Of a stretch of 64,000 nucleotides of DNA, positions 28,727 to 38,100 are shown in pieces. The translations under genes were made by a program, and so were the position numbers. The notes below the pieces were generated by a model. That model was not told where the DNA came from. It saw only the letters and a program-made list of their open reading frames with translations, and did no database searches. Numbering within the stretch: the first letter of the stretch is position 1; the number at the start of each line of letters is the position of its first letter. The DNA is from Citrobacter sp. MGH106 (GTDB lineage: Bacteria; Pseudomonadota; Gammaproteobacteria; Enterobacterales; Enterobacteriaceae): assembly GCF_001037495.1 (NCBI RefSeq), contig NZ_KQ089822.1:2715403-2779402 (forward strand), read 5' to 3'.

Positions 28727-30178
28727 CTATTCTACAGCCACAGTCGTCTTCTCTTTTCCAGGCATGGGGGATAGCCTGGCAATACCGATTCCAGTGAAGC
28801 CATAAATCAAAGCAAAAAAGATGGCTGAATAGCACTGCACAGCCCAGGGCAGCAAATCCAGCGTACTGACACCTAATGTAGTGGCCATATATACCCCTGC
28901 AGATGTCCATGGCAACAGAGGCTCAATGACGGTTCCTGCGTCTTCAATTGTCCTTGAAAGATTTTTGGTATCCAGCCCCATGCGCCGGTAGGCATCTTTG
29001 AACAGTTCAGCGGGAACCAGAAGCGCCAGTTTGCCGTCGCTGGTTGCCCCTGTAACCAGAATAGTGGTTGCTATGGTCGCGGCGATCAGTTGACCAACAC
29101 TATGAATAATCGTCAGTAATCGGTTGATAATGATGTTGAGCGCCCCCGTCAGTGTTAAGGCACCGGCAAAAGAAAAGGCACAAAAGACAAGAAGGATAGT
29201 GCTCATCATTGAGAACATGCCACCACGATTCAGTAGGCGTGGGACATCAGCAACGATCCCTTCAGCTCCGGTCGGGAACATCTCGATTTTGAATCCATCA
29301 ATAAAGGCATCCAGTCCTTGCTTGATGCTCAGTCCCTGCATCATCACACCCAGAATCAGAGCCAGCACGCATGCGCTCAGCATCAAAGGAATAACAGGTT
29401 TCTTGCGAATCGCCCCGTATAAAACAATGACAGGTGGCAAAATCAGAACAATATTAAAGTGATATAAAGTCTCAAGGGAGTTCACGATATCGGTGACGCG
29501 CTGTGGCGTAGCGACCTCACCGAGCATACTGCTATGGCCGGCAATCAGATAAACCACAGCGGCAAGCAGGAAACAAGGGATAGTTGTCCACAACAGATGC
29601 TGAATATGTTCGAACAGAGTCGTATCAGCGACAATCGCAGCAAAGTTGGTGGAATCAGACAGAGGCGATATTTTATCGCCAAAGTAAGCACCAGAAACAA
29701 CAGCTCCTGCCGCTGCGGCAAGAGACACATCCAGTCCCGCAGCTACGCCCATGAGCGCAACCCCCACCGTTCCTGCTGAACCCCATGATGTTCCGGTACA
29801 TACGGACACCACACTGGTCAAAAAGAATGCGGCGATCAGAATGTATTCAGGGCTTATTAATTTAAGTCCCCAGTACACCATATAGGGTATGGTTCCACTG
29901 AACATCCATGTTCCGATTAGCCCGCCAACGCAGATCAAAATCATGATGACCGGCATCGCTTTAGCGAGTTTATCAACCACCGAACTGATGATGTCTTCCC
30001 AGGTATAGCCCTGCCACCATGCAATACCTGCGGCTACAGCAGCAGAACAGAGCAGCAGGGGTTCAATGCGTAATCCCATGATGCCGTAACCAATGATCAG
30101 CAATAGCAGCATGGCTGCAATGGGTATCAGCGCTAAACCAAATGAGAGTGTTTTTTTCTGATTTTGAGAGGCATTCAT
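28727..30178 (-). CDS. NhaC-family Na+/H+ antiporter-like transporter
   Basis: The 483-residue protein is strongly hydrophobic with about 11-12 predicted membrane segments. It has the NhaC family pattern around TGTSWGSAGTVGVALMGVA and GAYFGDKISPLSDSTNFAA, and a late APWTSAG-like motif (LPWTSAGVYMA). Members exchange Na+ for H+, or in some cases carry malate/lactate. The role here is not fixed by sequence. AGGAGATCC precedes the ATG. The gene is followed at 12 bp by the lyase gene and preceded by a LacI-type operator, so the pair likely forms a locally regulated operon. Confidence 0.88.
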   Translation of the reverse strand: MNASQNQKKTLSFGLALIPIAAMLLLLIIGYGIMGLRIEPLLLCSAAVAAGIAWWQGYTWEDIISSVVDKLAKAMPVIMILICVGGLIGTWMFSGTIPYMVYWGLKLISPEYILIAAFFLTSVVSVCTGTSWGSAGTVGVALMGVAAGLDVSLAAAAGAVVSGAYFGDKISPLSDSTNFAAIVADTTLFEHIQHLLWTTIPCFLLAAVVYLIAGHSSMLGEVATPQRVTDIVNSLETLYHFNIVLILPPVIVLYGAIRKKPVIPLMLSACVLALILGVMMQGLSIKQGLDAFIDGFKIEMFPTGAEGIVADVPRLLNRGGMFSMMSTILLVFCAFSFAGALTLTGALNIIINRLLTIIHSVGQLIAATIATTILVTGATSDGKLALLVPAELFKDAYRRMGLDTKNLSRTIEDAGTVIEPLLPWTSAGVYMATTLGVSTLDLLPWAVQCYSAIFFALIYGFTGIGIARLSPMPGKEKTTVAVE

Positions 30179-30256
30179 AAATGGATCTCCTGTCTGTAAG
30201 GTCGCTCAAGAGTAGAGGAGCCCCCTTTTCCCTGATGTGATCGTCCATTCGCCTTC

Positions 30257-30272
30257 ATGTAAGCGATTACAT
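30257..30272. promoter_or_regulatory. LacI-family operator upstream of the nhaC-malY operon
   Basis: The palindrome ATGTAAGCGATTACAT has the central CG and TGTAANCGNTTACA pattern typical of LacI/GalR-family operators. It lies 78 bp upstream of the transporter start and just downstream of the regulator gene, so the regulator probably represses this operon. Confidence 0.75.
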
Positions 30273-30318
30273 GAGATAACTAAATTTGAACCAGATCACA
30301 ATTGAAATCCTTGACGGC

Positions 30319-31329
30319 TTAGTCATTGACCTGGAGAGGAAGAACAGAATCCCGGATCACCAGTTCTGCAGTGAACTTGTTGATGCTGGGCTGCTGAGTT
30401 GCGCCCTTGAAAAGTTGTATCGCCAGTTGCGAAGCACAGCGCGCCATGCGCTCAACCGGGTAGTGCATCGTTGTGAGTGCCGGATAGAGATAACGCGCCA
30501 TTACCACATCATCGAACCCGACTATAGAAAGCTGACGTGGCAGATTAATCCCTTTCTGATGAAGGATGCGCATGATACCCGCTGCCATCACATCGTTAAA
30601 CGTCACCGCTGCGGTGAAAGGTATATTGCAGTTAAGAAGCTGATGCGCTGCGCGCTCCCCCCCTTCTTCGTTAAAAGGTACGCTAATCACCCAGTTTTTT
30701 TCCGGGGTAATGCCATATTCAGCCATCGCCTGGCGATATCCTTCCAGACGCTCGCGGCGATCGATAATCGGCAAATCAGTTGTCACACAGGCAATACAAC
30801 GATGCCCTTTTTCCAGTAAATGAAGTGTTGCTGTTTTAGCGGCATTACAATTTTCAAGCCATACACAACGATTGGCCATCCCGGCAATATAACGGTTCAC
30901 GATCACCATCGCCGGGAAATGAGCCGCATAACGAAGGAGCTCTTTCTCGGACAATCTACTGGCATGCACCACAATAGCCTCACACCCCTGATTAATTAGA
31001 AAATCAAGCCCGGCTTTTTCCATTCCTTCATCATGACCACCGCTGCAAACCATCAGACGAAATTGCTGTTTGCGTGAAACTTCCTCCACACCACGCGCAA
31101 GGCGAGCGAAAAAGGGATCAGCAAGATTACCGGTTAATAATCCAAGCATGTCACCACTACGTTTGGCCAGTGCAATCGCTGCGGCATTACGGTGGTAATT
31201 GAGTTCACGCATGGCCTTTTCCACACGCTCACGCGTCACGGGTTCGACCCATGCGGTTTGATTGATAACACGTGAAACTGTTGCTGTTGAGACTTTCGCC
31301 AGCAATGCAACATCCTTTATTGTCGCCAT
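30319..31329 (-). CDS. LacI/GalR-family transcriptional regulator
   Basis: The 336-residue protein begins with a helix-turn-helix, ATIKDVALLAKVSTATVSRVIN, shown here in parts: TIKDVALLAK then STATVSRVIN. The hinge helix NAAAIALAKRSGDMLGLL follows, and then a periplasmic-binding-protein-like effector domain (about residues 60-330). It has the size and layout of MalI, which controls malXY in E. coli, matching the malY-type gene downstream, but I cannot prove orthology. Its likely operator is at 30257-30272. The effector ligand is unknown. Confidence 0.9.
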   Translation of the reverse strand: MATIKDVALLAKVSTATVSRVINQTAWVEPVTRERVEKAMRELNYHRNAAAIALAKRSGDMLGLLTGNLADPFFARLARGVEEVSRKQQFRLMVCSGGHDEGMEKAGLDFLINQGCEAIVVHASRLSEKELLRYAAHFPAMVIVNRYIAGMANRCVWLENCNAAKTATLHLLEKGHRCIACVTTDLPIIDRRERLEGYRQAMAEYGITPEKNWVISVPFNEEGGERAAHQLLNCNIPFTAAVTFNDVMAAGIMRILHQKGINLPRQLSIVGFDDVVMARYLYPALTTMHYPVERMARCASQLAIQLFKGATQQPSINKFTAELVIRDSVLPLQVND

Positions 31330-31542
31330 TTCAGTTCCTTATATTTTCATATTACGTATTTGGCTGATAGCATTCTTATTTTCAGGATTTACTCGTATAT
31401 CTGCCACGTAACATAGCAAAATCGATGACTAATTTCAGCACTAATTAGTGCATAACATGCATAGCTAAAAATTAAAGCGTAACATGAAAATACCATGCAT
31501 ATTCTGAAGCCGAGAAAAAATAACCCCAGCTTCAGAATATTT

Positions 31543-32379
31543 TCAGGACTGAATAAATTGCAGCAGATCTTTATTAATTACATCTGCATGAGAGGTATGC
31601 ATACCATGTGGATAACCCGGATATATTTTCAGAATGCTATTAACGAGCAATTTATCCTGTAAAAGTGCGGCATTTTTATAAGGGACAACCTGGTCATCAT
31701 CTCCCTGCATGACCAAAACAGGCACCGTAATGGATTTCAAATCATCAGTCTGATCGGTTTCAGAAAATGCTTTAATACCCTCATAGTGTGCTTTTGCGCT
31801 CCCCATCATGCCCTGTCGCCACCAGTTTTGGATGGTTCCATCTGAAGCCTCAACCCCCTCCCGGTTGAACCCATAAAAGGGCCCGGACGCCACGTCAAGA
31901 TAGAACTGAGCGCGATTTGTGGCAAGAGCCTGACGGAACTCATCGAAAACGCTGACGGGCGTCCCACCAGGGTTATCTTCAGTTTTTACCATAAGTGGCG
32001 GCACAGCGCTTATCAGCACGGCTTTAGCGACACGCCCTTGCGGTTGTCCATATTGGGCAACATATCGAGCCACCTGACCGCCTCCAGTGGAGTGACCAAC
32101 ATGCACAGCGTTACGAAGATCCAGATGCTCCACAACGGCAGAAACGTCTGCAGCATAGTGGTCCATATCATGACCTTCGCTAACCTGGTCTGAGCGCCCA
32201 TGGCCACGACGATCAATTGCAATAACACGATAGCCTTGATTCAGAAAGAATAACATCTGGTTATCCCAGTCATCCGCACTCAATGGCCAGCCATGATGAA
32301 ATACTATCGGTTGAGCTTCTTTTGCTCCCCAGTCTTTATAAAAAATGTTTACACCATCTTTAGTTTTTACAAATGACAT
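31543..32379 (-). CDS. Alpha/beta hydrolase of the non-haem chloroperoxidase type
   Basis: The 278-residue enzyme starts MSFVKTKDGVNIFYKDWG, typical of cofactor-free haloperoxidase/esterase family members. The oxyanion and nucleophile elbow are seen in VFHHGWPLSADDWDNQM and in GHSTGGGQVARY (nucleophile Ser of GHSTGG). The acid is in MQGDDDQVVPY and the catalytic His in YPGYPHGMH. Such proteins hydrolyse esters and can act as perhydrolases in vitro; the natural substrate is usually unknown. I chose the ATG at 32379; an upstream TTG adds 11 non-conserved residues. It stands alone, with no operon partner. Confidence 0.88.
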   Translation of the reverse strand: MSFVKTKDGVNIFYKDWGAKEAQPIVFHHGWPLSADDWDNQMLFFLNQGYRVIAIDRRGHGRSDQVSEGHDMDHYAADVSAVVEHLDLRNAVHVGHSTGGGQVARYVAQYGQPQGRVAKAVLISAVPPLMVKTEDNPGGTPVSVFDEFRQALATNRAQFYLDVASGPFYGFNREGVEASDGTIQNWWRQGMMGSAKAHYEGIKAFSETDQTDDLKSITVPVLVMQGDDDQVVPYKNAALLQDKLLVNSILKIYPGYPHGMHTSHADVINKDLLQFIQS

Positions 32380-32775
32380 AGTTGTATTTCCCTCGTGAGG
32401 ATATTCAGCCAAAAGTTTGATGGTAAATCAGTCAAACACACAACGTCTTACTGGCATGTTACATATCAATGAATATGAACATCTGTAAGGCTTAGTGAGT
32501 ATAGACGCAAAATTAAGTAACCTTTTATTATTGGTTTTTCGGATATATAGCGACTAAGATGAACAGAACAACGAATATAAATAATTATTAACTAACATCC
32601 ACTTATCTGAATAACAACCTCCATTCTACGAGAGAACTATCAATGCAGAGGGTGAAACGTGCCCTGATTGAGCCATACATAACTTGCCGAAGCTTTGCCA
32701 TAAAGTCGCTTATTCATCTACAGCAGAAACCCGTCATTAAAAAGCCCACTCAATGAGCAGGCTATGTGGTCACCG
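32380..32775. other. Intergenic region upstream of the hydrolase
   Basis: This AT-rich stretch contains the presumed hydrolase promoter. No ORF with credible initiation, no RNA gene and no mobile element end was recognised. Confidence 0.4.
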
Positions 32776-32983
32776 TTACTTTTTGCGGGACTTACCCGCC
32801 TTATCCATCGCGCTGTAGTCATTATTCGCTGCAAAACGGGCATTGAATAACTCTATTGCTTACTACTTCATGGGATTTTTTAAGTGCTGCCGCAGAGTCT
32901 TTGAACGACCCCAGCAGAGTGAAGTTATTTAGATCTTGTCTTAACAAGTACCAACAATCGGCACGATGTAACTCACGTGGCAT
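32776..32983 (-). pseudogene. Small gene, probably frameshifted near its end
   Basis: From an ATG at 32983 the frame reads MPRELHRADCWYLLRQDL and ends in RVIQCPFCSE followed by TAA TGA. One base later in the alternate frame the sequence continues NNDYSAMDKAGKSRKK to a proper stop followed by nothing coding. The basic, Lys-rich tail looks like a natural protein end, so a one-base shift near 32822 may have broken a gene of about 68 residues. I do not recognise the family. The intact 53-residue form could also be real. Confidence 0.3.
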
Positions 32984-33431
32984 AGTAGCTATCGACCAAG
33001 AGTGTATGTGGTAAAGAAACATTCAATCCCCCAACAGGAAAAAGTTGGAATGATACAGATGATTATCTTCCAACCAATGGCTGGTCGTTCACATGAGTAG
33101 TAATGGTTGCCACTATCAATTACGCAACAATTATCACAACAATTTTCTACATAAATACAAAGAACGATCAACGGTAAATCTTTAGCGATACCCTATGATG
33201 TTTTCTACCCAGATTATTATGCCGCTGCACCTGCATAACGGATGCCTCGAAAGGTCATGTCCTGAAACCAGCCATTGAGGTTACCGGTAACCGCTTCAGC
33301 CTCTTCTCAGGCCGCAGCGGGTCAGCGCTTCGTGCCAGTCTCCTCTCCTCAAACCCACCTACGATTTTTCCGATAAGCGTTTCCCATTTCATCAATGATC
33401 TAAATTATTGTTGCAATCTTCAAATGATATT

Positions 33432-33450
33432 AGTAATGATTATCATTAGC
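33432..33450 (+). promoter_or_regulatory. Fur box of the iroBCDE promoter
   Basis: AGTAATGATTATCATTAGC matches 15 of 19 positions of the Fur consensus GATAATGATAATCATTATC and contains the dyad AATGATTATCATT. It lies about 480 bp upstream of iroB. Iron-dependent repression of salmochelin genes by Fur is established. Confidence 0.8.
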
Positions 33451-33734
33451 ATTTGCGTTTGTGGTTTATCTGGCAAGGTATACAGAGGCTGTAAGGGAAC
33501 AAACATCGCCTGAACAACGACGTTTTTTCCACTTACCGACCAACGAAGGCGACTCCGTCAGGATGATGCAAACCGTGTGTCTAAGGAATCAAGGACATCT
33601 CCAGATTTGTTGACTGGTCTCACACAGCACAAATGCGTCAGAACACTGCGTCGTGGCAGTACGGCGCTGTTTTGACTGTTCAACAGGACAAAGGCGCTCA
33701 AGCGTTAATGGAAGTCGGGACACGGAGTTCCCGA

Positions 33735-33806
33735 TTCTCCAGCGTACGTCACGGAATAGCCTGCTGCGAGATAGTCGTCGGCAGGGCCGTGCGTAACGCT
33801 GGAGAA
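33735..33806 (+). repeat. Long imperfect inverted repeat in the iroB leader
   Basis: The 20-bp arms at 33735-33754 (starting TTCTCCAGCGT) and 33787-33806 (ending ACGCTGGAGAA) are complementary with few mismatches and enclose 32 bp. In RNA they could form a stable hairpin about 120 nt before the iroB start codon. Confidence 0.7.
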
Positions 33807-33924
33807 ACTCAAAAATGGCGCAGCATCTGGCAAAGCAGGTTTAACGAAAATTAACGACCTGCTGACTGGCACATGACTGCGTCGACTTCCTGATTTAATT
33901 CGTCAAGCGGAGAAGGATTTTCTC

Positions 33925-35040
33925 ATGCGTATTCTGTTTGTAGGCCCGCCTCTCTATGGGCTGCTGTATCCGGTGTTGTCTCTGGCACAGGCTTTTCGCG
34001 TAAACGGCCACGAAGTGTTGATCGCCAGCGGAGGAAAATTCGCCCAGAAAGCGGCAGAGGCTGGGCTGGTGGTGTTTGACGCCGCTCCCGGTTTTGATTC
34101 TGAAGCCGACTATCGCCGCCGTGAAGCGCAGCGAAAGGAAAGTAACATCGGTACCAAAATGGGCAACTTCTCGTTCTTCAGCGAAGAGATGGCCGACCAC
34201 CTGGTGGAGTTCGCCGGACACTGGCGACCCGATCTCATCGTCTACCCTCCACTTGGGGTCGTCGGGCCGCTGATTGCCGCCAAATACAACATACCGGTCG
34301 TGATGCAGACCGTCGGCTTCGGCCATACTCCCTGGCATATCAAAGGCGTGACGCGATCGCTCGCAGACGCCTATCGCCGACACGGGGTCGAGGCCGCGCC
34401 GCGTGATATGGCATGGATCGACGTAACGCCGCCGAGTATGAGCATTCTGCAAAACGACGGCGAGCCTGTTATTCCTATGCAATACGTCCCCTACAACGGC
34501 GGCGCGGTATGGGAAGAATGGTGGGAGAGAACGCCCGATCGTAAACGTCTGCTGGTCAGCCTCGGGACCGTCAAACCGATGGTTGACGGTCTTGACCTGA
34601 TCTCCTGGGTGATGGATTCCGCCAGTGAAGTCGATGCCGAAATCATCCTGCATCTGTCGCCCAATGCGCGATCCGATCTGCGCTCGCTGCCGTCAAATGT
34701 TCGCCTGGTCGACTGGATCCCAATGGGTGTCTTCCTCAACGGCGCCGATGGATTTATTCATCATGGCGGCGCTGGTAACACTCTGACGGCGCTCCACACC
34801 GGGATTCCGCAAATCGTATTCGGTGAAGGCGCCGATCGCCCAGTGAATGCCCGCGCCGTAGTCGATCGCGGCTGCGGGATCATCCCCGGCGACGGCGGCC
34901 TGTCGAGCGCCATGATCAATGCCTTCCTTGAAAATCGTGCGCTTCGTGCCGCCTCTGAAGAGGTGGCGGCGGAAATGGCGGCGCAAGCCTGCCCGACTGA
35001 GGTGGCGAAAAGCCTGATCGCGATGGCGCAAAAAGGATAG
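33925..35040 (+). CDS. iroB: Enterobactin C-glucosyltransferase IroB
   Basis: IroB transfers glucose from UDP-glucose to C5 of the dihydroxybenzoyl rings of enterobactin, giving mono- and diglucosylated forms (salmochelin), which host lipocalin-2 cannot bind. The 371-residue protein has the GT-B fold signature HHGGAGNTLTALHTGIPQIV near residue 280 and starts MRILFVGPPLYGLLYPVLS, which I recognise as IroB. AAGGA lies at good distance from the ATG. It is the first gene of iroBCDE. Confidence 0.97.
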   Translation: MRILFVGPPLYGLLYPVLSLAQAFRVNGHEVLIASGGKFAQKAAEAGLVVFDAAPGFDSEADYRRREAQRKESNIGTKMGNFSFFSEEMADHLVEFAGHWRPDLIVYPPLGVVGPLIAAKYNIPVVMQTVGFGHTPWHIKGVTRSLADAYRRHGVEAAPRDMAWIDVTPPSMSILQNDGEPVIPMQYVPYNGGAVWEEWWERTPDRKRLLVSLGTVKPMVDGLDLISWVMDSASEVDAEIILHLSPNARSDLRSLPSNVRLVDWIPMGVFLNGADGFIHHGGAGNTLTALHTGIPQIVFGEGADRPVNARAVVDRGCGIIPGDGGLSSAMINAFLENRALRAASEEVAAEMAAQACPTEVAKSLIAMAQKG

Positions 35041-35184
35041 CCACCACGCTGTCATGAAGATAATGCGCCAGCACAAATCCCGGATCTACTCTCCCGTACC
35101 GATGCGAGACCGGAACGCGCTGGCGCTCTTTTTTTGCAGTTCGATCCGTTCCGGATCGTATTTTTTACAGACGGAGGAGGCTTA

Positions 35185-38100
35185 ATGCCTGCGACTCACT
35201 CTCCCACCCCTGCGCGCTCCTGGATAGTTCGCCTTGGTCGCGTGTGCTGGGAACGTAAGAAACTTAGCACCATCGTGGTAGTGGCGTCGGTATCGACCAT
35301 TTTGCTGGCTGCGCTGACGCCATTATTGACGCGGCAAGCAGTGAACGACGCGCTGGCAGGCAATCCTACCCGCCTGCCGTGGCTGGCCTGCGGGCTACTG
35401 CTGATCGCCTTTTTTGATTTCATCGGTAACTACGTGCGCCGCGGTTATGCCGGGGAGCTATCGCTCTGGGTACAGCACACCCTGCGGGGACGGGCCTTCG
35501 ACAGTATTCAGAAACTGGATGGCGCGGGTCAGGACACTCTGCGCACCGGACTGGTGATTTCACGGACCAACAGCGATCTGCAGCAGGTGCATACTCTGTT
35601 GCAGATGTGCCCGGTACCGCTGGCAGTATTCACCTATTACATCGCCGGAATTGCCGTAATGCTGTGGATGTCACCAGCAATGACGCTAATCGTCGTTTGC
35701 GTACTGGCATGCCTGGCCATCACCGCGCTACGCGCCCGCCGGCGAGTGTTCTCACAAACCGGTCTGGCCTCGGACCGGCTGGCGAATCTCACCGAACATA
35801 TGCGCGAAGTGCTGGCACAGATCTCTGTGGTAAAATCCTGCGTGGCGGAGCTTCGTGAAACGCGCTGGCTGGACCGCCAGTCACGGCAGATAGTACGTGT
35901 TCGCATCGGCGCGGCCATCTCGCAAGCAATGCCAGGCGCCACCATGCTGGCGCTTCCAGTTCTTGGGCAAATCGTCCTGCTATGCTACGGCGGCTGGTCA
36001 GTCATGCACGGACGGATTGATCTCGGAACCTTCGTGGCGTTTGCCAGTTTCCTCGCGATGCTGACCGGGCCGACTCGTGTGCTGGCGTCGTTTCTGGTCA
36101 TTGCCCAGCGAACCCAGGCTTCCGTGGAGCGGGTATTTGCCCTGATCGACACCCGTTCACAAATGGAGGACGGGACTGAGGCAGTCAACGGCCAGGTTGT
36201 CGGTCTGGAGCTGGAAAAAATGAGCTTCGATTACGGTAATGGCAGACGCATCCTTAGCGATGTCTCCTTTTCCCTGCATGCCGGTGAAACCGTGGCGGTG
36301 GTGGGAGCATCGGGTTCCGGAAAATCGACACTACTGATGCTGCTGGCGCGTTTTTACGATCCCAGCGCCGGAGATATATGGCTTAACACCCGCTCAGGTC
36401 GGCAGAACCTTCGCGACCTCAAGCTGGAGGCACTTCGCCGCCGGGTGGGCGTCGTGTTTGAAGATGCTTTTCTGTTTGCCGGTACGGTGGCGGAAAATAT
36501 CGCCTACGGTCACCCGCAGGCAACGATAGAAGATATTCGTCGCGCGGCGACGGCAGCGGGGGCCAGCAGTTTTATCAACGCCTTGCCAAAAGGCTTTGAT
36601 ACCCGGCTAACCGAACGCGGGACCAATCTTTCCGGCGGGCAGAGGCAGCGAATCGCACTGGCCCGGGCGTTAATAACTGCGCCAGAGGTGTTGGTCCTCG
36701 ATGACACCACCTCGGCAGTCGACGCCGGGACCGAAGCGGAGATCAATACCGCTCTGGGTCGCTATGCCGACGAGGAACATATGCTGCTGGTGATTGCCCG
36801 ACGCCGCTCAACGCTTCAGTTAGCCAGCCGGATTGTGGTGCTGGATAAAGGCCGTGTGGTGGATATTGGAACCCAGGCGGAGCTTGAAGCGCGCTGTCCG
36901 GCCTTCCGCTCCCTTATAACCGGCGACGGCGATTTCCTCGCGCCTTCCCCTGGTGGGCACAGCGAATTATGGCCGACAATACCTGTAGAGCAAAACGATG
37001 CGCTGGAGGGGGATGGCAAAAGCTTTGTCGCCCGTATGACCCACGTACCGGAGAATGCAGTACAGCAAGCGTTAGCCGGTAAAGGCCGCAAAGTTACCTC
37101 ACTGCTGAAGCCGGTGGCGTGGATGTTCGTCATCGCAGCCCTTCTGATCGCGATCGATTCCGCGGCAGGCGTCGGGGTACTGATACTGCTGCAGCGCGGC
37201 ATTGATTTGGGCGTCGCCGCAGGTGACATGTCGACTATCGGCCTCTGCGTCCTGCTCGCCTTGTGTCTGGTAGTTGTGAGCTGGTGCTGTTATTCGTTGC
37301 AGACAGTCTTCGCCGCCAGGGCTGCGGAGTCGGTCCAGCATACGGTGCGCTTACGTAGCTTCGGTCATATGCTGCGTCTTGGCTTGCCCTGGCATGAAAA
37401 ACATGTCGATTCGCGCCTGACCCGCATGACCGTTGATGTCGACTCTCTCGCCCGCTTTTTGCAAAACGGCCTTGCCGGTGCGGCCACCAGCCTGGTGACA
37501 ATGTTTGCCATCGCCGCAGCTATGTTCTGGCTCGACCCGCTTCTGGCACTGACGGCATTAAGCGCAGTGCCGGTAGTCGCACTGGCGACCTGGCTCTATC
37601 GTCGCCTGAGCTCCCCCGCTTATGCGCAGGCGCGGCTGGAAATAGGTAAAGTAAATAGCACCCTGCAGGAGAAAGTCTCCGGCTTGCGCGTCGTGCAATC
37701 GCACGGCCAGCAGGAGCAGGAGGCCGCCCGTCTGCGCGCGTTATCAGACCGCTTCCGCGCTACCCGCGTGCGTGCGCAAAAATACCTTGCCGTCTATTTC
37801 CCGTTCCTGACCTTCTGCACTGAGGCTTCCTATGCTGCCGTTCTGCTGGTTGGCGCGTCACGAGTCGCCGAAGGTGAGATAACTGCCGGGGTGCTGGCTG
37901 CCTTCTTCCTGCTATTGGGGCAATTCTATGGACCAGTGCAGCAGCTATCAGGAATAGTCGACGCCTGGCAACAAGCGACAGCCAGCAGTAAACATATTGA
38001 TGAACTGCTGACGACCGAAGGCACAGAGAACGTCGAGCCCTCTTCCGCACAGCCAGCCACCGGCGCGCTGCACCTTGAAGAGGTAACGTTCAGCTATCCC

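Larger units (their letters stand above)
33023..33924. other. Intergenic and leader region upstream of iroB
   Basis: About 900 bp without a supported gene. It holds the Fur box at 33432-33450 and a leader of about 470 bp before iroB. The leader contains a long inverted repeat (33735-33806). The first 400 bp show no recognisable gene. The leader is unusually long for a siderophore operon. Confidence 0.5.

Noticed and set aside
33633..33854. 73-codon plus-strand frame in the iroB leader
   Set aside because: It lies across the inverted repeat, has no clear ribosome site, and encodes no recognisable motif. The hairpin explains the sequence better.
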